Counted from the stretch's first letter, positions 34,525 to 43,544 are shown. The stretch is 64,000 nt of DNA from Syntrophopropionicum propionicicum_A (GCF_048984525.1 NZ_JBMGJC010000008.1:62001-126000); one strand, 5' to 3'. Program-made: numbers and translations. Notes: generated from the sequence alone by a model not told the origin.

Positions 34525-35322
34525 TTTCAGCCCAGCCGCTCTTCTCTGCACAACCCCCCTGTCAATTTCGAGCAGGCCGGCTATCTGCCGCAGCGACAGG
34601 TTCGACCTGCTGGTAAGCTCTTGAATCAGCTTGTTTCTCAAAGTCGAGTTTTGCCGTATTTTCAGCGTATCTCTGGTCAGGCCATAGTCATTCAAAAAAC
34701 CTTCTATAAAGGCGTCTGCATTTATCAGGCTTATTTCAGCTTCCTCATCCGTATAATCGGCAAACACATCGTCTGAGGCCATTTTGTTGAATTCCAGGAA
34801 CATCTTTGCAGCCTGGTTTTCATTCTCCGAAAACATTCCCAGCACCGTGCTTCTATCTAACCCCACCGGGTCCCGATAACCCTTGTCCAGGTAAGGGTTC
34901 AGGCTGCTCCAGCGGTACAGCGCGGCGTCTTTTACTATTCCGGCTTTAACCGGGTTGTTATGGATGTACCGCACGCATGCCAGCATGTAGCTGTTGTCTT
35001 CTATGTTTTCGCTCCTGTACCTGTCCTGCAGCAGGTGCCCGACGCGCTTGTATTTCTTATTGAAGTAATGCGCATAGCTGATGTTAATCCGCTGCATTAT
35101 GCGGGCAATCTCATCAACACCTTCATTGATCAGCAGATGGACGTGGTTATTCATCAAGCAGTAAGCATAAATGTTCCACTTTTTCTCTTTGTTTTTTTCG
35201 CGGATGATATACAGGAGCTCTTCCCTGTCTTCGTCGTCAAGGAAGATATCCTTTTTCTCATTGCCCCTGATCATAACGTGGTAAATTTTGCTTTCGCTTA
35301 ATTTCCTCATCTGCCGTGGCAT
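34522..35322 (-). mobile_element. REP-associated tyrosine transposase (RAYT, Y1/HUH family)
   Basis: 266 residues. The Y1 transposase domain starts with KIYHVMIRGNEKKDIF. The HUH metal motif is NNHVHLLI (His60, His62), then YAHYFNKKYKRVGHLLQDRY. Candidate nucleophile tyrosines are in SYMLACVRYIHNNPVKAG (Tyr112 or Tyr119). A C-terminal helix-turn-helix (LTSRSNLSLRQIAGLLEIDR) spans about 230-260. RAYTs are domesticated IS200-like single-strand nucleases that bind REP hairpins. The gene has its own start site (GGGGGGTGATATT before ATG) and is flanked by REP copies in inverted orientation, as in a classical RAYT locus. The frame is intact, so it may be active. Confidence 0.9.
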
Positions 35323-35353
35323 AATATCACCCCCCGGAAAGATAAATATACAT

Positions 35354-35359
35354 ATTATA
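35354..35359 (-). promoter_or_regulatory. Extended -10 element of the RAYT gene
   Basis: The minus strand reads TATGGTATAAT (TGn-TATAAT) 31 bases before the RAYT start. No clear -35 is seen. Confidence 0.55.
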
Positions 35360-35458
35360 CCATAAAAAGTTATAATGAGGTAAAATTGAAAAATAATGAG
35401 GTGGGTTTGAAATGTGTTAAAGAGGATTTCAGGCAGCCTACTCCATGATAATTAAAAA

Positions 35459-35487
35459 CGTGTCAAGAGAACCGTCCCCTTGACACG
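35459..35487 (-). repeat. REP-like palindrome, copy 11
   Basis: 29 bases; plus-strand core AGAGAACCGTCCCCT. It lies 2 bases past the uvrC stop; on the minus strand the hairpin is followed by TTTTTAATT, so it could also act as a terminator. It stands upstream of the RAYT gene. Confidence 0.93.
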
Positions 35488-35489
35488 TT

Positions 35490-37349
35490 TTACTTGTGGA
35501 AGAATTCGTATACTGCCTGGGCGGCCTTTTTGTCCATGCCCTTGACGGCGGCCAGCTGCTCCGGGGTGGCTTTTTCGATTTCCCGCAGGGAGCCAAAAGC
35601 CTTTAGCAGCGCGCGTCGTCGCACTTCGCCGACGCCCTCCACCTCGTCCAACAGTGACTTGAGCCCGGCTTTGCCCCTGAGGTTGCGGTGATAGGACAGG
35701 GCGAAGCGGTGAGCCTCGTCCCGCAGGCGCTGCAGCAGGTGCAGGGCAGGGGAGGACCTGTCAATTATAACCGGCGCCGACCGCCCCTCGGCAAAGATCT
35801 CCTCCTCTTCTTTGGCCAAACCAAAAGCCGGTATATGGGAGAACCCCAGCTCCCGCATCACGTGGCGGGCGGCCGCAAGCTGCCCTTTGCCCCCGTCAAT
35901 GATAACAAGGTCGGGAAGTGTGAAAAACTTAGCTTCCCTGCTTGAAATCAGTCCGGAATTAAACAGCTCCCGCTCCTCGGCGGCTCTCTTGAAACGCCTG
36001 CGCAGGGCTTCCTGCATTGACGCAAAATCATCAGGCCCTTCGACCGTGCGAATTTTAAAGCGGCGGTACTGATCATTGGCGGGCTTGCCGTCGATAAAAA
36101 CGACCATAGAAGCAACGCTGTCGGTCCCCTGGGTGTTGGAGATGTCGTAGCACTCCATGCGGTGGGGCGAGCCTGTCAGGCCCAGTTTCTCCGCCAGCCC
36201 CGCCAGTGCCTCAGCCGCGTCTTCCCGGCGGACCGCCTCCTCCGACCGGTGCTGCTCCAGGGTGAGCAGGGCGTTGGCCGCCACCATGTCCGCCAGCTTT
36301 TTCTTTTCGCCGCGCCGGGGCACCTTCAAAGTGACTTTTGATCCTTTTTTGCCTGAAAGCCACTGCTCTATCACAGCCTGCTCGTCCTTCACCTCAACGG
36401 CGAGAAGAACATCCCTCGGTACAAAGTCAACATCCGTGTAATACTGCTTCAGGAAGGAGGCGATTACCTCCGGCCGGCTTAAGCCCTCCACCCCCTGCAG
36501 CATAAAGTGCTCCCTGCCGATAAGCTTACCGCCGCGGACAAAAAACACCATCACGCAGGCCTCATCGAGAACATCGGCGCCAGCGACGGCAACCACGTCC
36601 TGGTCCTCAAAGCCGCCGGTGATAATTTTTTGCCGCTCAACCACCTCGCGCACAGCCTGCAGCTGGTCGCGCAGGCGGGCGGCGAGCTCAAAGTCCAGGA
36701 CCCGCGCTGCCTCTTCCATTCTGGCAGCCAGCCGTTTGACCAGGTCTTCCTGCCTGCCTTCCAGGAACAGGCATATCTCGTTGATCATCGAACGGTAGCT
36801 GTCGCTGTCAACTTGCCCGGCGCATGGCCCCAGGCAGCGCTTGATATGGAAATTCAGGCACGGCTTCTGCCTTAACGCCGGCTCTTTTTGCTTGCAGGAC
36901 CGGAAGGGGAAGATTTTTTTTAAGAGGCGCAGCGTTTCATTCACCGCTCCCACCCGGGTATAAGGCCCAAAATACCTGGACCCGTCTTTTACATGGCGCC
37001 GGGTGATCATGACCCTGGGGAAATCATCCGCCAGCGTCACCTTCAAGTAAGGATAGCTTTTGTCATCCTTGTACATGACGTTATAACGGGGGCGGTGCTC
37101 TTTGATCAGGTTCTGCTCAAGGATCAGGGCCTCCACTTCCGAGTCGGTCACAATAATATCAAAATCAGCCACTCTCTCCAGCAACACCTTTGTTTTAGGC
37201 GGCAGCTGGGCGCCCGGCTGAAAATATGAGCGGACCCTGCTCTTGAGCGAAAGGGCCTTGCCCACATAGATTATTTTTCCCTTGTCGTCCCGGTACAGGT
37301 AAACTCCCGGCCTGGCCGGCAGGAGCTTCAATTTTTCTTCCAGCTGCAT
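35490..37349 (-). CDS. uvrC: UvrABC excinuclease subunit C
   Basis: 619 residues. The N-terminal GIY-YIG nuclease domain (RPGVYLYRDDKGKIIYVGKA) makes the 3' incision. A Cys-rich patch (CLNFHIKRCLGPCAG) and a UVR motif (residues about 200-235) that contacts UvrB follow. The C-terminal RNase H-like domain (ECYDISNTQGTDSVASMVVF, VIIDGGKGQL) makes the 5' incision, and tandem HhH motifs end the protein. It acts with UvrA and UvrB upstream on the same strand. A REP element immediately follows. Confidence 0.97.
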   Translation of the reverse strand: MQLEEKLKLLPARPGVYLYRDDKGKIIYVGKALSLKSRVRSYFQPGAQLPPKTKVLLERVADFDIIVTDSEVEALILEQNLIKEHRPRYNVMYKDDKSYPYLKVTLADDFPRVMITRRHVKDGSRYFGPYTRVGAVNETLRLLKKIFPFRSCKQKEPALRQKPCLNFHIKRCLGPCAGQVDSDSYRSMINEICLFLEGRQEDLVKRLAARMEEAARVLDFELAARLRDQLQAVREVVERQKIITGGFEDQDVVAVAGADVLDEACVMVFFVRGGKLIGREHFMLQGVEGLSRPEVIASFLKQYYTDVDFVPRDVLLAVEVKDEQAVIEQWLSGKKGSKVTLKVPRRGEKKKLADMVAANALLTLEQHRSEEAVRREDAAEALAGLAEKLGLTGSPHRMECYDISNTQGTDSVASMVVFIDGKPANDQYRRFKIRTVEGPDDFASMQEALRRRFKRAAEERELFNSGLISSREAKFFTLPDLVIIDGGKGQLAAARHVMRELGFSHIPAFGLAKEEEEIFAEGRSAPVIIDRSSPALHLLQRLRDEAHRFALSYHRNLRGKAGLKSLLDEVEGVGEVRRRALLKAFGSLREIEKATPEQLAAVKGMDKKAAQAVYEFFHK

Positions 37350-37429
37350 TCAGCGCACCGCTTTCACGCAATACAATAATGTAAACAAATCTGGCACACG
37401 GGAACCGTCCCTTGCGCTAAATTCAAAAG

Positions 37430-37458
37430 CGTGTCAAAAGAACCGTCCCCTTGACACG
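37430..37458 (-). repeat. REP-like palindrome, copy 12 (doublet)
   Basis: 29 bases; plus-strand core AAAGAACCGTCCCCT. Direct doublet with copy 13, AT between. A decayed relative (GGAACCGTCCCTTG) may lie at 37391-37419. Confidence 0.93.
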
Positions 37459-37460
37459 AT

Positions 37461-37489
37461 CGTGTCAAGAGAACCGTCCCCCTGACACG
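37461..37489 (-). repeat. REP-like palindrome, copy 13, containing the uvrA stop codon
   Basis: 29 bases; plus-strand core AGAGAACCGTCCCCC. The minus-strand reading gives VSGGRFS and the TGA that ends UvrA (37465-37467). Confidence 0.95.
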
Positions 37490-40302
37490 CTTTTCAGGGC
37501 TTTTTTCAAAAACATGCCGGTGTAAGATCCCGGCACCGAGGCCACTTCTTCCGGCGTGCCGGCGGCCAGCACCTGCCCGCCGCCGTCCCCGCCCTCCGGG
37601 CCCAGGTCAATGATATAGTCGGCAGTCTTGATCACATCCATATTGTGCTCGATAACCACAACGGTATCGCCCGCTTCAACCAGCCGGTGCAGCACTGTCA
37701 ATAGCCTGTCGATGTCGGCGGTATGCAGCCCCGTGGTCGGTTCATCAAGGATATAGAATGTCTTGCCGTTGGACCTGCGGGACAGCTCCGTCGACAGCTT
37801 CACCCGCTGGGCCTCGCCCCCGGAAAGCGTGGGCGCCGGCTGCCCCAGGCGGATGTATCCCAGGCCCACGTCCTGCAGCGTCTTCAGCTTGCGGTATATC
37901 TTCGGAATATGGCGGAAGAAATCCACCGCCTGCTCCACGGTTGATTCAAGCACATCGGCAATATTCTTACCCTTGTACCTGACCTCAAGTGTTTCCCGGT
38001 TGTAGCGCAGGCCTTTGCAGACCTCGCAGGGCACATAGACGTCCGGCAGGAAATGCATCTCGATCTTGATAATGCCGTCCCCCCGGCATGCCTCGCAGCG
38101 CCCGCCCTTGACGTTGAAGCTGAAGCGCCCGGGTTTATAGCCGCGCATCTTGGACTCCGGCGTCTGCGCGTACAGGTCCCTGATGTCGTTGAACACACCG
38201 GTATAAGTGGCCGGGTTTGAGCGCGGCGTCCGTCCGATGGGAGACTGGTCGACATCGATCACCTTGTCCAGCTGCTCTATGCCGCGGACACCGCGATTTT
38301 CCCCGGGGTGAGTTTTGGCCCCGTGCAGTTCCTGGGCCAGCTTGCGGTACAGGATGTCGTTGACCAGGGTGCTCTTGCCCGAGCCCGACACGCCGGTAAC
38401 ACAGGTAAACACCCCCAGGGGAAAGGCCACGTCTATATTCTTTAAATTGTTTTCGGCGGCGCCCAGCACTTCCACCGCCTTGCCGTTTAACGGGCGGCGG
38501 CTGCCCGGCACCGGTATATACAACTTGCCGCTCAGGTACTGGCCGGTTATTGAATCCGGGTTTTGCGCGATATCTTTATAAGTGCCTGTGGCGACCACCC
38601 GGCCGCCGTGCTCGCCCGCGCCGGGCCCGATATCGATGATGTGGTCGGCCGCCAGCATGGTGTCCTCGTCGTGCTCGACCACGACCAGCGTGTTTCCCAG
38701 GTCGCGCAGACGCTCCAGTGTCTTGAGCAGGCGCTGGTTGTCACGCTGGTGCAGCCCGATGCTGGGCTCGTCCAGTATATAGAGCACGCCCATCAGGCCG
38801 GAGCCGATCTGGGTGGCCAGCCTGATCCGCTGAGCCTCGCCGCCCGCCAGGGTGCCCGCGCCCCGGTCCAGGGTCAGGTAGTCCAGGCCCACATTGATTA
38901 GAAAACCCAGGCGCTCGTTGATCTCCTTTAAAATCTGCCGCGCTATAATCTGCTCGCGGCTGGTCAGCTCAAGCCCGCTGAAGAAGTTTTTCGCTTCAAG
39001 CACTGAAAAGCGGGCGACTTCGGATACGGACAGTCCTCCCAGCTTCACCGCCAGGGCCTCGGGTTTGAGCCTGGCGCCCCCGCAGGCTGGACACGCCCGG
39101 CTGCTCATGTACTGCTCGATTTCCTCGCGCTGGTGCTCGGAGCCGGTCTCCCTGTAGCGCCTGGCCAGGTTGTTGATTACCCCTTCAAATGGGACATTCA
39201 TTTCATGCCTGCGGCCGTAATAATCATTCTGGAGAATAAATTGAAAACGCCGGCCGCGGGTGCCGTACAATATCACATCCAGGTGTTCCGGGACCAGTTT
39301 GTCCAAAGGTGTATCCACGCTGAAGCCGTAATGCCCGGCCAGTCCCTCCAGGAATTGGTAGGAATAACTCCCCTTGTGCCAGCCTTCGATAGCGCCCTGC
39401 GCTATCGACTTGCGCCGGTCCGGGACCACCAGGCCGGGGTCGATTTCCCTCTTGAAACCCAGGCCGGTGCATTCCGGGCAGGCTCCGTATGGGCTGTTAA
39501 ATGAAAACAAGCGCGGGGATATTTCGGTGATGCTGATCCCGCAGTCCACACAGGCGAAGTTTTCGCTGAAGATTATTTCTTCACCGCCGGCCAACGCCGC
39601 AGCGGCCACGCCTCCGCCCTGTTTCAGAGCTGTCTCCAGGGAGTCGGCTAGCCTTCTTTCGGCGCCCGGGCGTATAATTATGCGGTCCACCACTACTTCG
39701 ATGGTGTGTTTTTTGTTTTTGTTCAGCTTAATATCCTCTGAGGCGTCCAGCACCTCGCCGTTTACCCTGACCCGGACGAAACCGCCGCGGCGGATATCTT
39801 CAAGGACCTTGACGTGCTCGCCTTTTTTCCCCTGCACCACGGGCGTGAGGATCTGGAGCCTGGTGCCTTCCGGCAGGGCCATTAAATGGTCAACCATCTG
39901 CTCCACCGCCTGGCGGGTAATCAGCCTGCCGCAGCGGGGGCAGTGCGGCCGCCCCGCCCTGGCGAAAAGCAGCCGGAGGTAGTCGTAGATCTCTGTCACT
40001 GTCCCCACCGTGGAGCGGGGATTATTGCTGGTTGTCCTCTGATCTATGGAAATGGCCGGTGAAAGGCCTTCAATGTAATCCACATCCGGTTTGTCCATCT
40101 GGCCCAGAAACTGGCGGGCATAAGCGGAAAGCGACTCGACATAGCGGCGCTGCCCCTCGGCGTAGATGGTGTCAAAAGCCAGGGAAGACTTGCCTGATCC
40201 GGACAGCCCTGTAATAACCACGAACTTATCCCGGGGGATCTCCACATCTATATTTTTCAGGTTATGGGCGCGGGCGCCCTTGACCAGAATTTTGTCAAGC
40301 AT
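37465..40302 (-). CDS. uvrA: UvrABC excinuclease subunit A, C-terminus encoded by a REP copy
   Basis: 945 residues. Two ABC ATPase halves: first P-loop GLSGSGKSSLAFDTIYAEGQ, second GVSGSGKSTLVNDILY near 640. Zinc-binding Cys pairs lie in CPRCGRLI, CVDCGIS/CPECTGLG and CEACRGDG/CEVCKG. Both LSGGEAQR/LAGGEAQR signatures are present. It finds helix-distorting damage and loads UvrB. The family core ends around PGSYTGMFLKK; the last residues SVSGGRFS and the stop come from REP copy 13. AAGGAGT lies 6 bases before the ATG. Confidence 0.97.
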   Translation of the reverse strand: MLDKILVKGARAHNLKNIDVEIPRDKFVVITGLSGSGKSSLAFDTIYAEGQRRYVESLSAYARQFLGQMDKPDVDYIEGLSPAISIDQRTTSNNPRSTVGTVTEIYDYLRLLFARAGRPHCPRCGRLITRQAVEQMVDHLMALPEGTRLQILTPVVQGKKGEHVKVLEDIRRGGFVRVRVNGEVLDASEDIKLNKNKKHTIEVVVDRIIIRPGAERRLADSLETALKQGGGVAAAALAGGEEIIFSENFACVDCGISITEISPRLFSFNSPYGACPECTGLGFKREIDPGLVVPDRRKSIAQGAIEGWHKGSYSYQFLEGLAGHYGFSVDTPLDKLVPEHLDVILYGTRGRRFQFILQNDYYGRRHEMNVPFEGVINNLARRYRETGSEHQREEIEQYMSSRACPACGGARLKPEALAVKLGGLSVSEVARFSVLEAKNFFSGLELTSREQIIARQILKEINERLGFLINVGLDYLTLDRGAGTLAGGEAQRIRLATQIGSGLMGVLYILDEPSIGLHQRDNQRLLKTLERLRDLGNTLVVVEHDEDTMLAADHIIDIGPGAGEHGGRVVATGTYKDIAQNPDSITGQYLSGKLYIPVPGSRRPLNGKAVEVLGAAENNLKNIDVAFPLGVFTCVTGVSGSGKSTLVNDILYRKLAQELHGAKTHPGENRGVRGIEQLDKVIDVDQSPIGRTPRSNPATYTGVFNDIRDLYAQTPESKMRGYKPGRFSFNVKGGRCEACRGDGIIKIEMHFLPDVYVPCEVCKGLRYNRETLEVRYKGKNIADVLESTVEQAVDFFRHIPKIYRKLKTLQDVGLGYIRLGQPAPTLSGGEAQRVKLSTELSRRSNGKTFYILDEPTTGLHTADIDRLLTVLHRLVEAGDTVVVIEHNMDVIKTADYIIDLGPEGGDGGGQVLAAGTPEEVASVPGSYTGMFLKKALKSVSGGRFS

Positions 40303-40322
40303 ATATTAACTCCTTATTAAAC

Positions 40323-40351
40323 CGTGTCAGGGGGTCGGTTCCGTCGACACG
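40323..40351 (+). repeat. REP-like palindrome, copy 14 (diverged)
   Basis: 29 bases, arms CGTGTCA/CGACACG with core GGGGGTCGGTTCCGT; three or more changes from the consensus, with several preserving pairing. It ends about 20 bases before the uvrA start. Confidence 0.8.
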
Positions 40352-40602
40352 CCATTAAAAATTTTATCTAATTCGAGGAGTCCCTTAATTAAATGTATAC
40401 GGCGGTATGAAGTCACACCTGAGCGGAAACTGGTCTGAAATATTTGTTCGGTCAGACACTCAGGCCGAGGAGTATCCTGATTAATGGACCGGGGAGCACC
40501 CCGATTGATACAGGGAAACGGCCTCTTGCTACAATCTTCAATGTATCACCAGTTACGTCCCCATGATTCCCACGTTTCATTTGCTTCGATAAATTTCAAA
40601 AA

Positions 40603-40631
40603 CGTGTCAGAAGAACCGTCCCCTTGACACG
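40603..40631 (-). repeat. REP-like palindrome, copy 15
   Basis: 29 bases; plus-strand core GAAGAACCGTCCCCT. It lies 4 bases past the uvrB stop; the minus strand continues TTTTTG, so termination is possible. Confidence 0.93.
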
Positions 40632-40635
40632 GTTT

Positions 40636-42663
40636 TTAGGCGTCGGGGATGTCGGGGACGGCGGGGCCGATGCCCTTTTCACTGCGCAGCTGCAGGCGCA
40701 GCTCGATGATCACGTCCCTGAGCTGGGCCGCCCGCTCGAAAGCCAGCTGGCGCGCCGACTCGCGCATCTCTTTTTCCAGGGAGGCGATGGTTTTCTTCAG
40801 CTGGGACTTGGTCATCTTTTTGCCTGTTTGGGGCACTGCCTCATAAATGGCCTTCGGCTCGGCGGCGCGGGTAGCCTCTATCACGTCGCGCACCGATTTC
40901 CGGACGGTCTCCGGCGTAATGCCGTACCGGCGGTTGTATTCGACCTGCACGCCGCGCCTGCGGTTCGTCTCCGTAATCGCCCTGTTCATGGAGTCCGTGA
41001 CCTTGTCGGCGTACATGATTACTTTTCCCTCAACGTTGCGGGCCGCCCTGCCGATGGTCTGGATCAGGGATCGCTCAGACCGGAGGTAGCCCTCCTTGTC
41101 TGCGTCCAGTATGGCCACCAGGCTCACTTCGGGCAGGTCCAGCCCCTCCCGCAGAAGGTTGATCCCCACCAGCACGTCGAAAACGCCCAGCCTGAGGTCC
41201 CTCAAGATCTCCATGCGTTCGATGGTCTTGATGTCCGAGTGCAGGTAGCGCACCTTGATCCCGATTTCGCGCAGGTAGTCTGTCAGGTCCTCGGCCATCT
41301 TCTTGGTCAGGGTGGTTACCAGGACCCTCTCCCCGCGCCGCACCCGCAGGCGAATTTCCTCCAGCAGGTCGTCTATTTGGCCCTGGGAGGGGCGTACGGA
41401 AATTTCAGGGTCAAGCAGCCCGGTGGGCCGGATAATCTGCTCGACCACCCGGGAGGTATGCTTCAGTTCGTAAGGACCCGGCGTGGCTGATAGATAAATC
41501 ACCTGGTTCAGCCGCTCTATAAACTCCTGAAAGGTAAGAGGCCGGTTGTCAAATGCCGACGGCAGACGGAACCCGTATTCCACCAGCGCTTTCTTGCGGG
41601 AGCGGTCGCCCTCGTACATGGCGCCCACCTGGGGTACGGCCACGTGAGACTCGTCGATAAACATTATAAAATCTTTCGGGAAATAGTCCAGCAGGGTATA
41701 GGGGGGCTGCCCGGGCGCCCGGCCGGTTAAATGGCGCGAGTAGTTTTCAATGCCGCTGCAAAACCCCATCTCGCGCATCATCTCCAGGTCAAAGTTGGTC
41801 CGCTGCTCCAGGCGCTGCGCCTCCAGGAGTTTACCCTGCGCCCGCAGCTCCGCCAGGCGCTCTTCCAGCTCGGCCTCGATAGTCCCAATCGCGCGCTCCA
41901 TTATTTCACTGGAAGTGGCGTAGTGGCTGGCCGGGAAAACAGAAACATGGCTGCGCTCGCCCAGGATCTCTCCCGTGAGCACGTCAAACTCCAGCATCCT
42001 TTCCACGTCATCGCCGTTAAAATCCACCCGGATCGCTTTTTCCGAAGCGGAAGCCGGAAAAATCTCAAGCACGTCGCCCCTTACCCTGAATTTGCCCCGG
42101 ATAAAATTGATGTCGTTGCGTTCGTACTGGATGCTCACCAGCTTGCGCAGCACGCTCTCGCGGTCGTACGTTTCCCCCCGGCGCAGGGAGAGGACCAGGG
42201 TGCTGTACTGCTCCGGGTCGCCAAGCCCGTAGATGCAGGAAACACTGGCCACGATAATTACGTCCCTGCGCTCAAAAAGGGCGCAGGTGGCGGAGTGGCG
42301 CAGCTTATCGATCTCGTCGTTTACGGACGAGTCCTTTTCAATATAGGTGTCGGTATGCGGGATGTAAGCTTCCGGCTGGTAGTAATCATAATAGCTGACA
42401 AAATACTCAACCGAATTATTGGGGAAAAATTCCTTAAATTCACCGCAAAGCTGCGCGGCCAGGGTCTTGTTCGGAGCCAGCACCAGGGTTGGCCGCTGGA
42501 GCGCCTGGATCACATGAGCCATGGTAAACGTTTTGCCGGTGCCGGTGGCGCCCAGCAAAACCTGGCCCTGCCGGCCGTTCTTAATCCCTTCCGCGAGGGC
42601 CGTAATGGCTTCAGGCTGGTCCCCTTTGGGAATGTATTCGGATTCAATCTTGAATCTTCGCAT
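40636..42663 (-). CDS. uvrB: UvrABC excinuclease subunit B
   Basis: 675 residues. Helicase motif I is GATGTGKTFTMAHVIQ; the beta-hairpin that probes DNA is YYDYYQPEAYIP; motif II is FIDESHVA; motif VI is QTIGRAARN. The C-terminal UVR domain (LEKEMRESARQLAFERAAQLRD) binds UvrC. The last residues GPAVPDIPDA are family-variable. A LexA-type box lies 56 bases before the start, so SOS induction is likely. AAAGGTG precedes the ATG. Confidence 0.97.
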   Translation of the reverse strand: MRRFKIESEYIPKGDQPEAITALAEGIKNGRQGQVLLGATGTGKTFTMAHVIQALQRPTLVLAPNKTLAAQLCGEFKEFFPNNSVEYFVSYYDYYQPEAYIPHTDTYIEKDSSVNDEIDKLRHSATCALFERRDVIIVASVSCIYGLGDPEQYSTLVLSLRRGETYDRESVLRKLVSIQYERNDINFIRGKFRVRGDVLEIFPASASEKAIRVDFNGDDVERMLEFDVLTGEILGERSHVSVFPASHYATSSEIMERAIGTIEAELEERLAELRAQGKLLEAQRLEQRTNFDLEMMREMGFCSGIENYSRHLTGRAPGQPPYTLLDYFPKDFIMFIDESHVAVPQVGAMYEGDRSRKKALVEYGFRLPSAFDNRPLTFQEFIERLNQVIYLSATPGPYELKHTSRVVEQIIRPTGLLDPEISVRPSQGQIDDLLEEIRLRVRRGERVLVTTLTKKMAEDLTDYLREIGIKVRYLHSDIKTIERMEILRDLRLGVFDVLVGINLLREGLDLPEVSLVAILDADKEGYLRSERSLIQTIGRAARNVEGKVIMYADKVTDSMNRAITETNRRRGVQVEYNRRYGITPETVRKSVRDVIEATRAAEPKAIYEAVPQTGKKMTKSQLKKTIASLEKEMRESARQLAFERAAQLRDVIIELRLQLRSEKGIGPAVPDIPDA

Positions 42664-42718
42664 TAATTCACCTTTCAGTCTGTTTAATACAATTAGTATA
42701 CCATAAGGAGCCGCCTGC

Positions 42719-42732
42719 CGAAAGTATGTTCT
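42719..42732 (-). promoter_or_regulatory. LexA (SOS) box upstream of uvrB
   Basis: The plus strand reads CGAAAGTATGTTCT, 12 of 14 positions matching the Firmicute LexA/DinR consensus CGAACRNRYGTTCG. On the minus strand it sits just upstream of an extended -10 (TATGGTATACT, about 42696-42706), so LexA binding would block the -35 region of uvrB. Confidence 0.7.
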
Positions 42733-42934
42733 GTTTTCATAAAAATTTGTTACGGCAGCAGGGTGTAAAAATAGCCTGCAGTCCTGCTTTTGGGACTGAG
42801 GTCCCGTAAAAAATTAGGATCTTCGTTTATTTCAGTATTGTCAAAAAAAATATAATATAGAGAAAATATGTAGAATTATACATTACTGAGCTGCTTAAGG
42901 TCTATTTAATTAAATAAAATGCGAGCGGGATACC

Positions 42935-43168
42935 ATGAAAGACAAAATGCTTTTTATATTTAGTTTGATATTGTTGTTTTTGGGGCTGCGTTTCACACCG
43001 CCAGACTCCTGCAACAAGTACGCTTTCAATATTATTGCCTATGTCGTTCCGCTTCTGCTGCTTTACTATTTAACGGCTAAATATATTTTAAAAAGATACA
43101 GAGCCAGAAAGGTATTTATATCAAAAAGAAACCTTGATAAATATCTAAATAAAGATAAATATCACTGA
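42935..43168 (+). CDS. Small membrane protein, unknown function
   Basis: A 77-residue frame with two hydrophobic segments (about 5-18 and 32-48) and a basic C-terminal third (RYRARKVFISKRNLDKYLNK). It is a plus-strand gene between divergent uvrB and the HU gene, with an AT-rich region and a TATAATATAG stretch about 85 bases upstream. The ribosome site (GAGCGGGAT) is weak. I do not recognise a family; the topology suggests both ends inside or a hairpin insertion. Confidence 0.55.
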   Translation: MKDKMLFIFSLILLFLGLRFTPPDSCNKYAFNIIAYVVPLLLLYYLTAKYILKRYRARKVFISKRNLDKYLNKDKYH

Positions 43169-43239
43169 TTGTTTTAACTGCGGAGGGGGGTTGCAAATAT
43201 AGTTAACGATACAACTACTTGCTTCGGAGGTGATATATA

Positions 43240-43515
43240 CTGAATAGGGCTGAACTAATAAAGTGCTTGAGTGAAAAGACAAATCTCACGAAAAAAGACC
43301 TCGAAAAGGCTGTGGAAGCGTTCTGCGGCTCAGTGACAGAGGCACTTGCCGCAGGAGAAAAAGTCAGGCTGGTGGGTTTCGGCACTTTTGCCACAAAAAA
43401 TCGCGCGGCTAGAAAAGTTTATAATCCAACTAATAAAGCTAAAACAAAGATTAAAGCCAGGAGAATTCCAATTTTTAAAGCGGGCAAAAACCTGAAAGAC
43501 CTGGCAGGCAGATGA
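43240..43515 (+). CDS. hup: HU-family DNA-binding protein with an apparent CTG start codon
   Basis: 91 residues if translation starts at the CTG at 43240: (M)NRAELIKCLSEKTNLTKKDLE aligns with the universal HU opening MNKAELI. The strong site GGAGGTGAT is placed 5 bases before this CTG. No ATG/GTG/TTG fits the expected start; the next TTG (43267) would delete the first nine residues of helix 1. The core has VRLVGFGTFATKNRAARKVYNPT and the C-terminal KARRIPIFKAGKNLKDL. HU compacts DNA as a dimer. A terminator follows 30 bases after the stop. Confidence 0.9.
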   Translation: MNRAELIKCLSEKTNLTKKDLEKAVEAFCGSVTEALAAGEKVRLVGFGTFATKNRAARKVYNPTNKAKTKIKARRIPIFKAGKNLKDLAGR

Positions 43516-43544
43516 CCCTCCCGAAATGAAATGAGCAAATACAT

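Larger units (their letters stand above)
40303..40635. other. uvrB-uvrA intergenic region with two REP copies
   Basis: 333 bases. It holds the diverged REP copy 14 just before the uvrA ribosome site and REP copy 15 just past the uvrB stop. The 250 bases between show no reading frame or structure I can name. Confidence 0.7.

Noticed and set aside
34522..35322. RAYT gene as part of a complete IS200/IS605 insertion sequence
   Set aside because: No TnpB gene or typical IS ends flank it; the domain layout and surrounding inverted REPs fit a RAYT better.
40624..42666. Long plus-strand frames opposite uvrB
   Set aside because: Both overlap the complete uvrB gene in antisense, start inside or beside a REP copy and show no recognisable motif.
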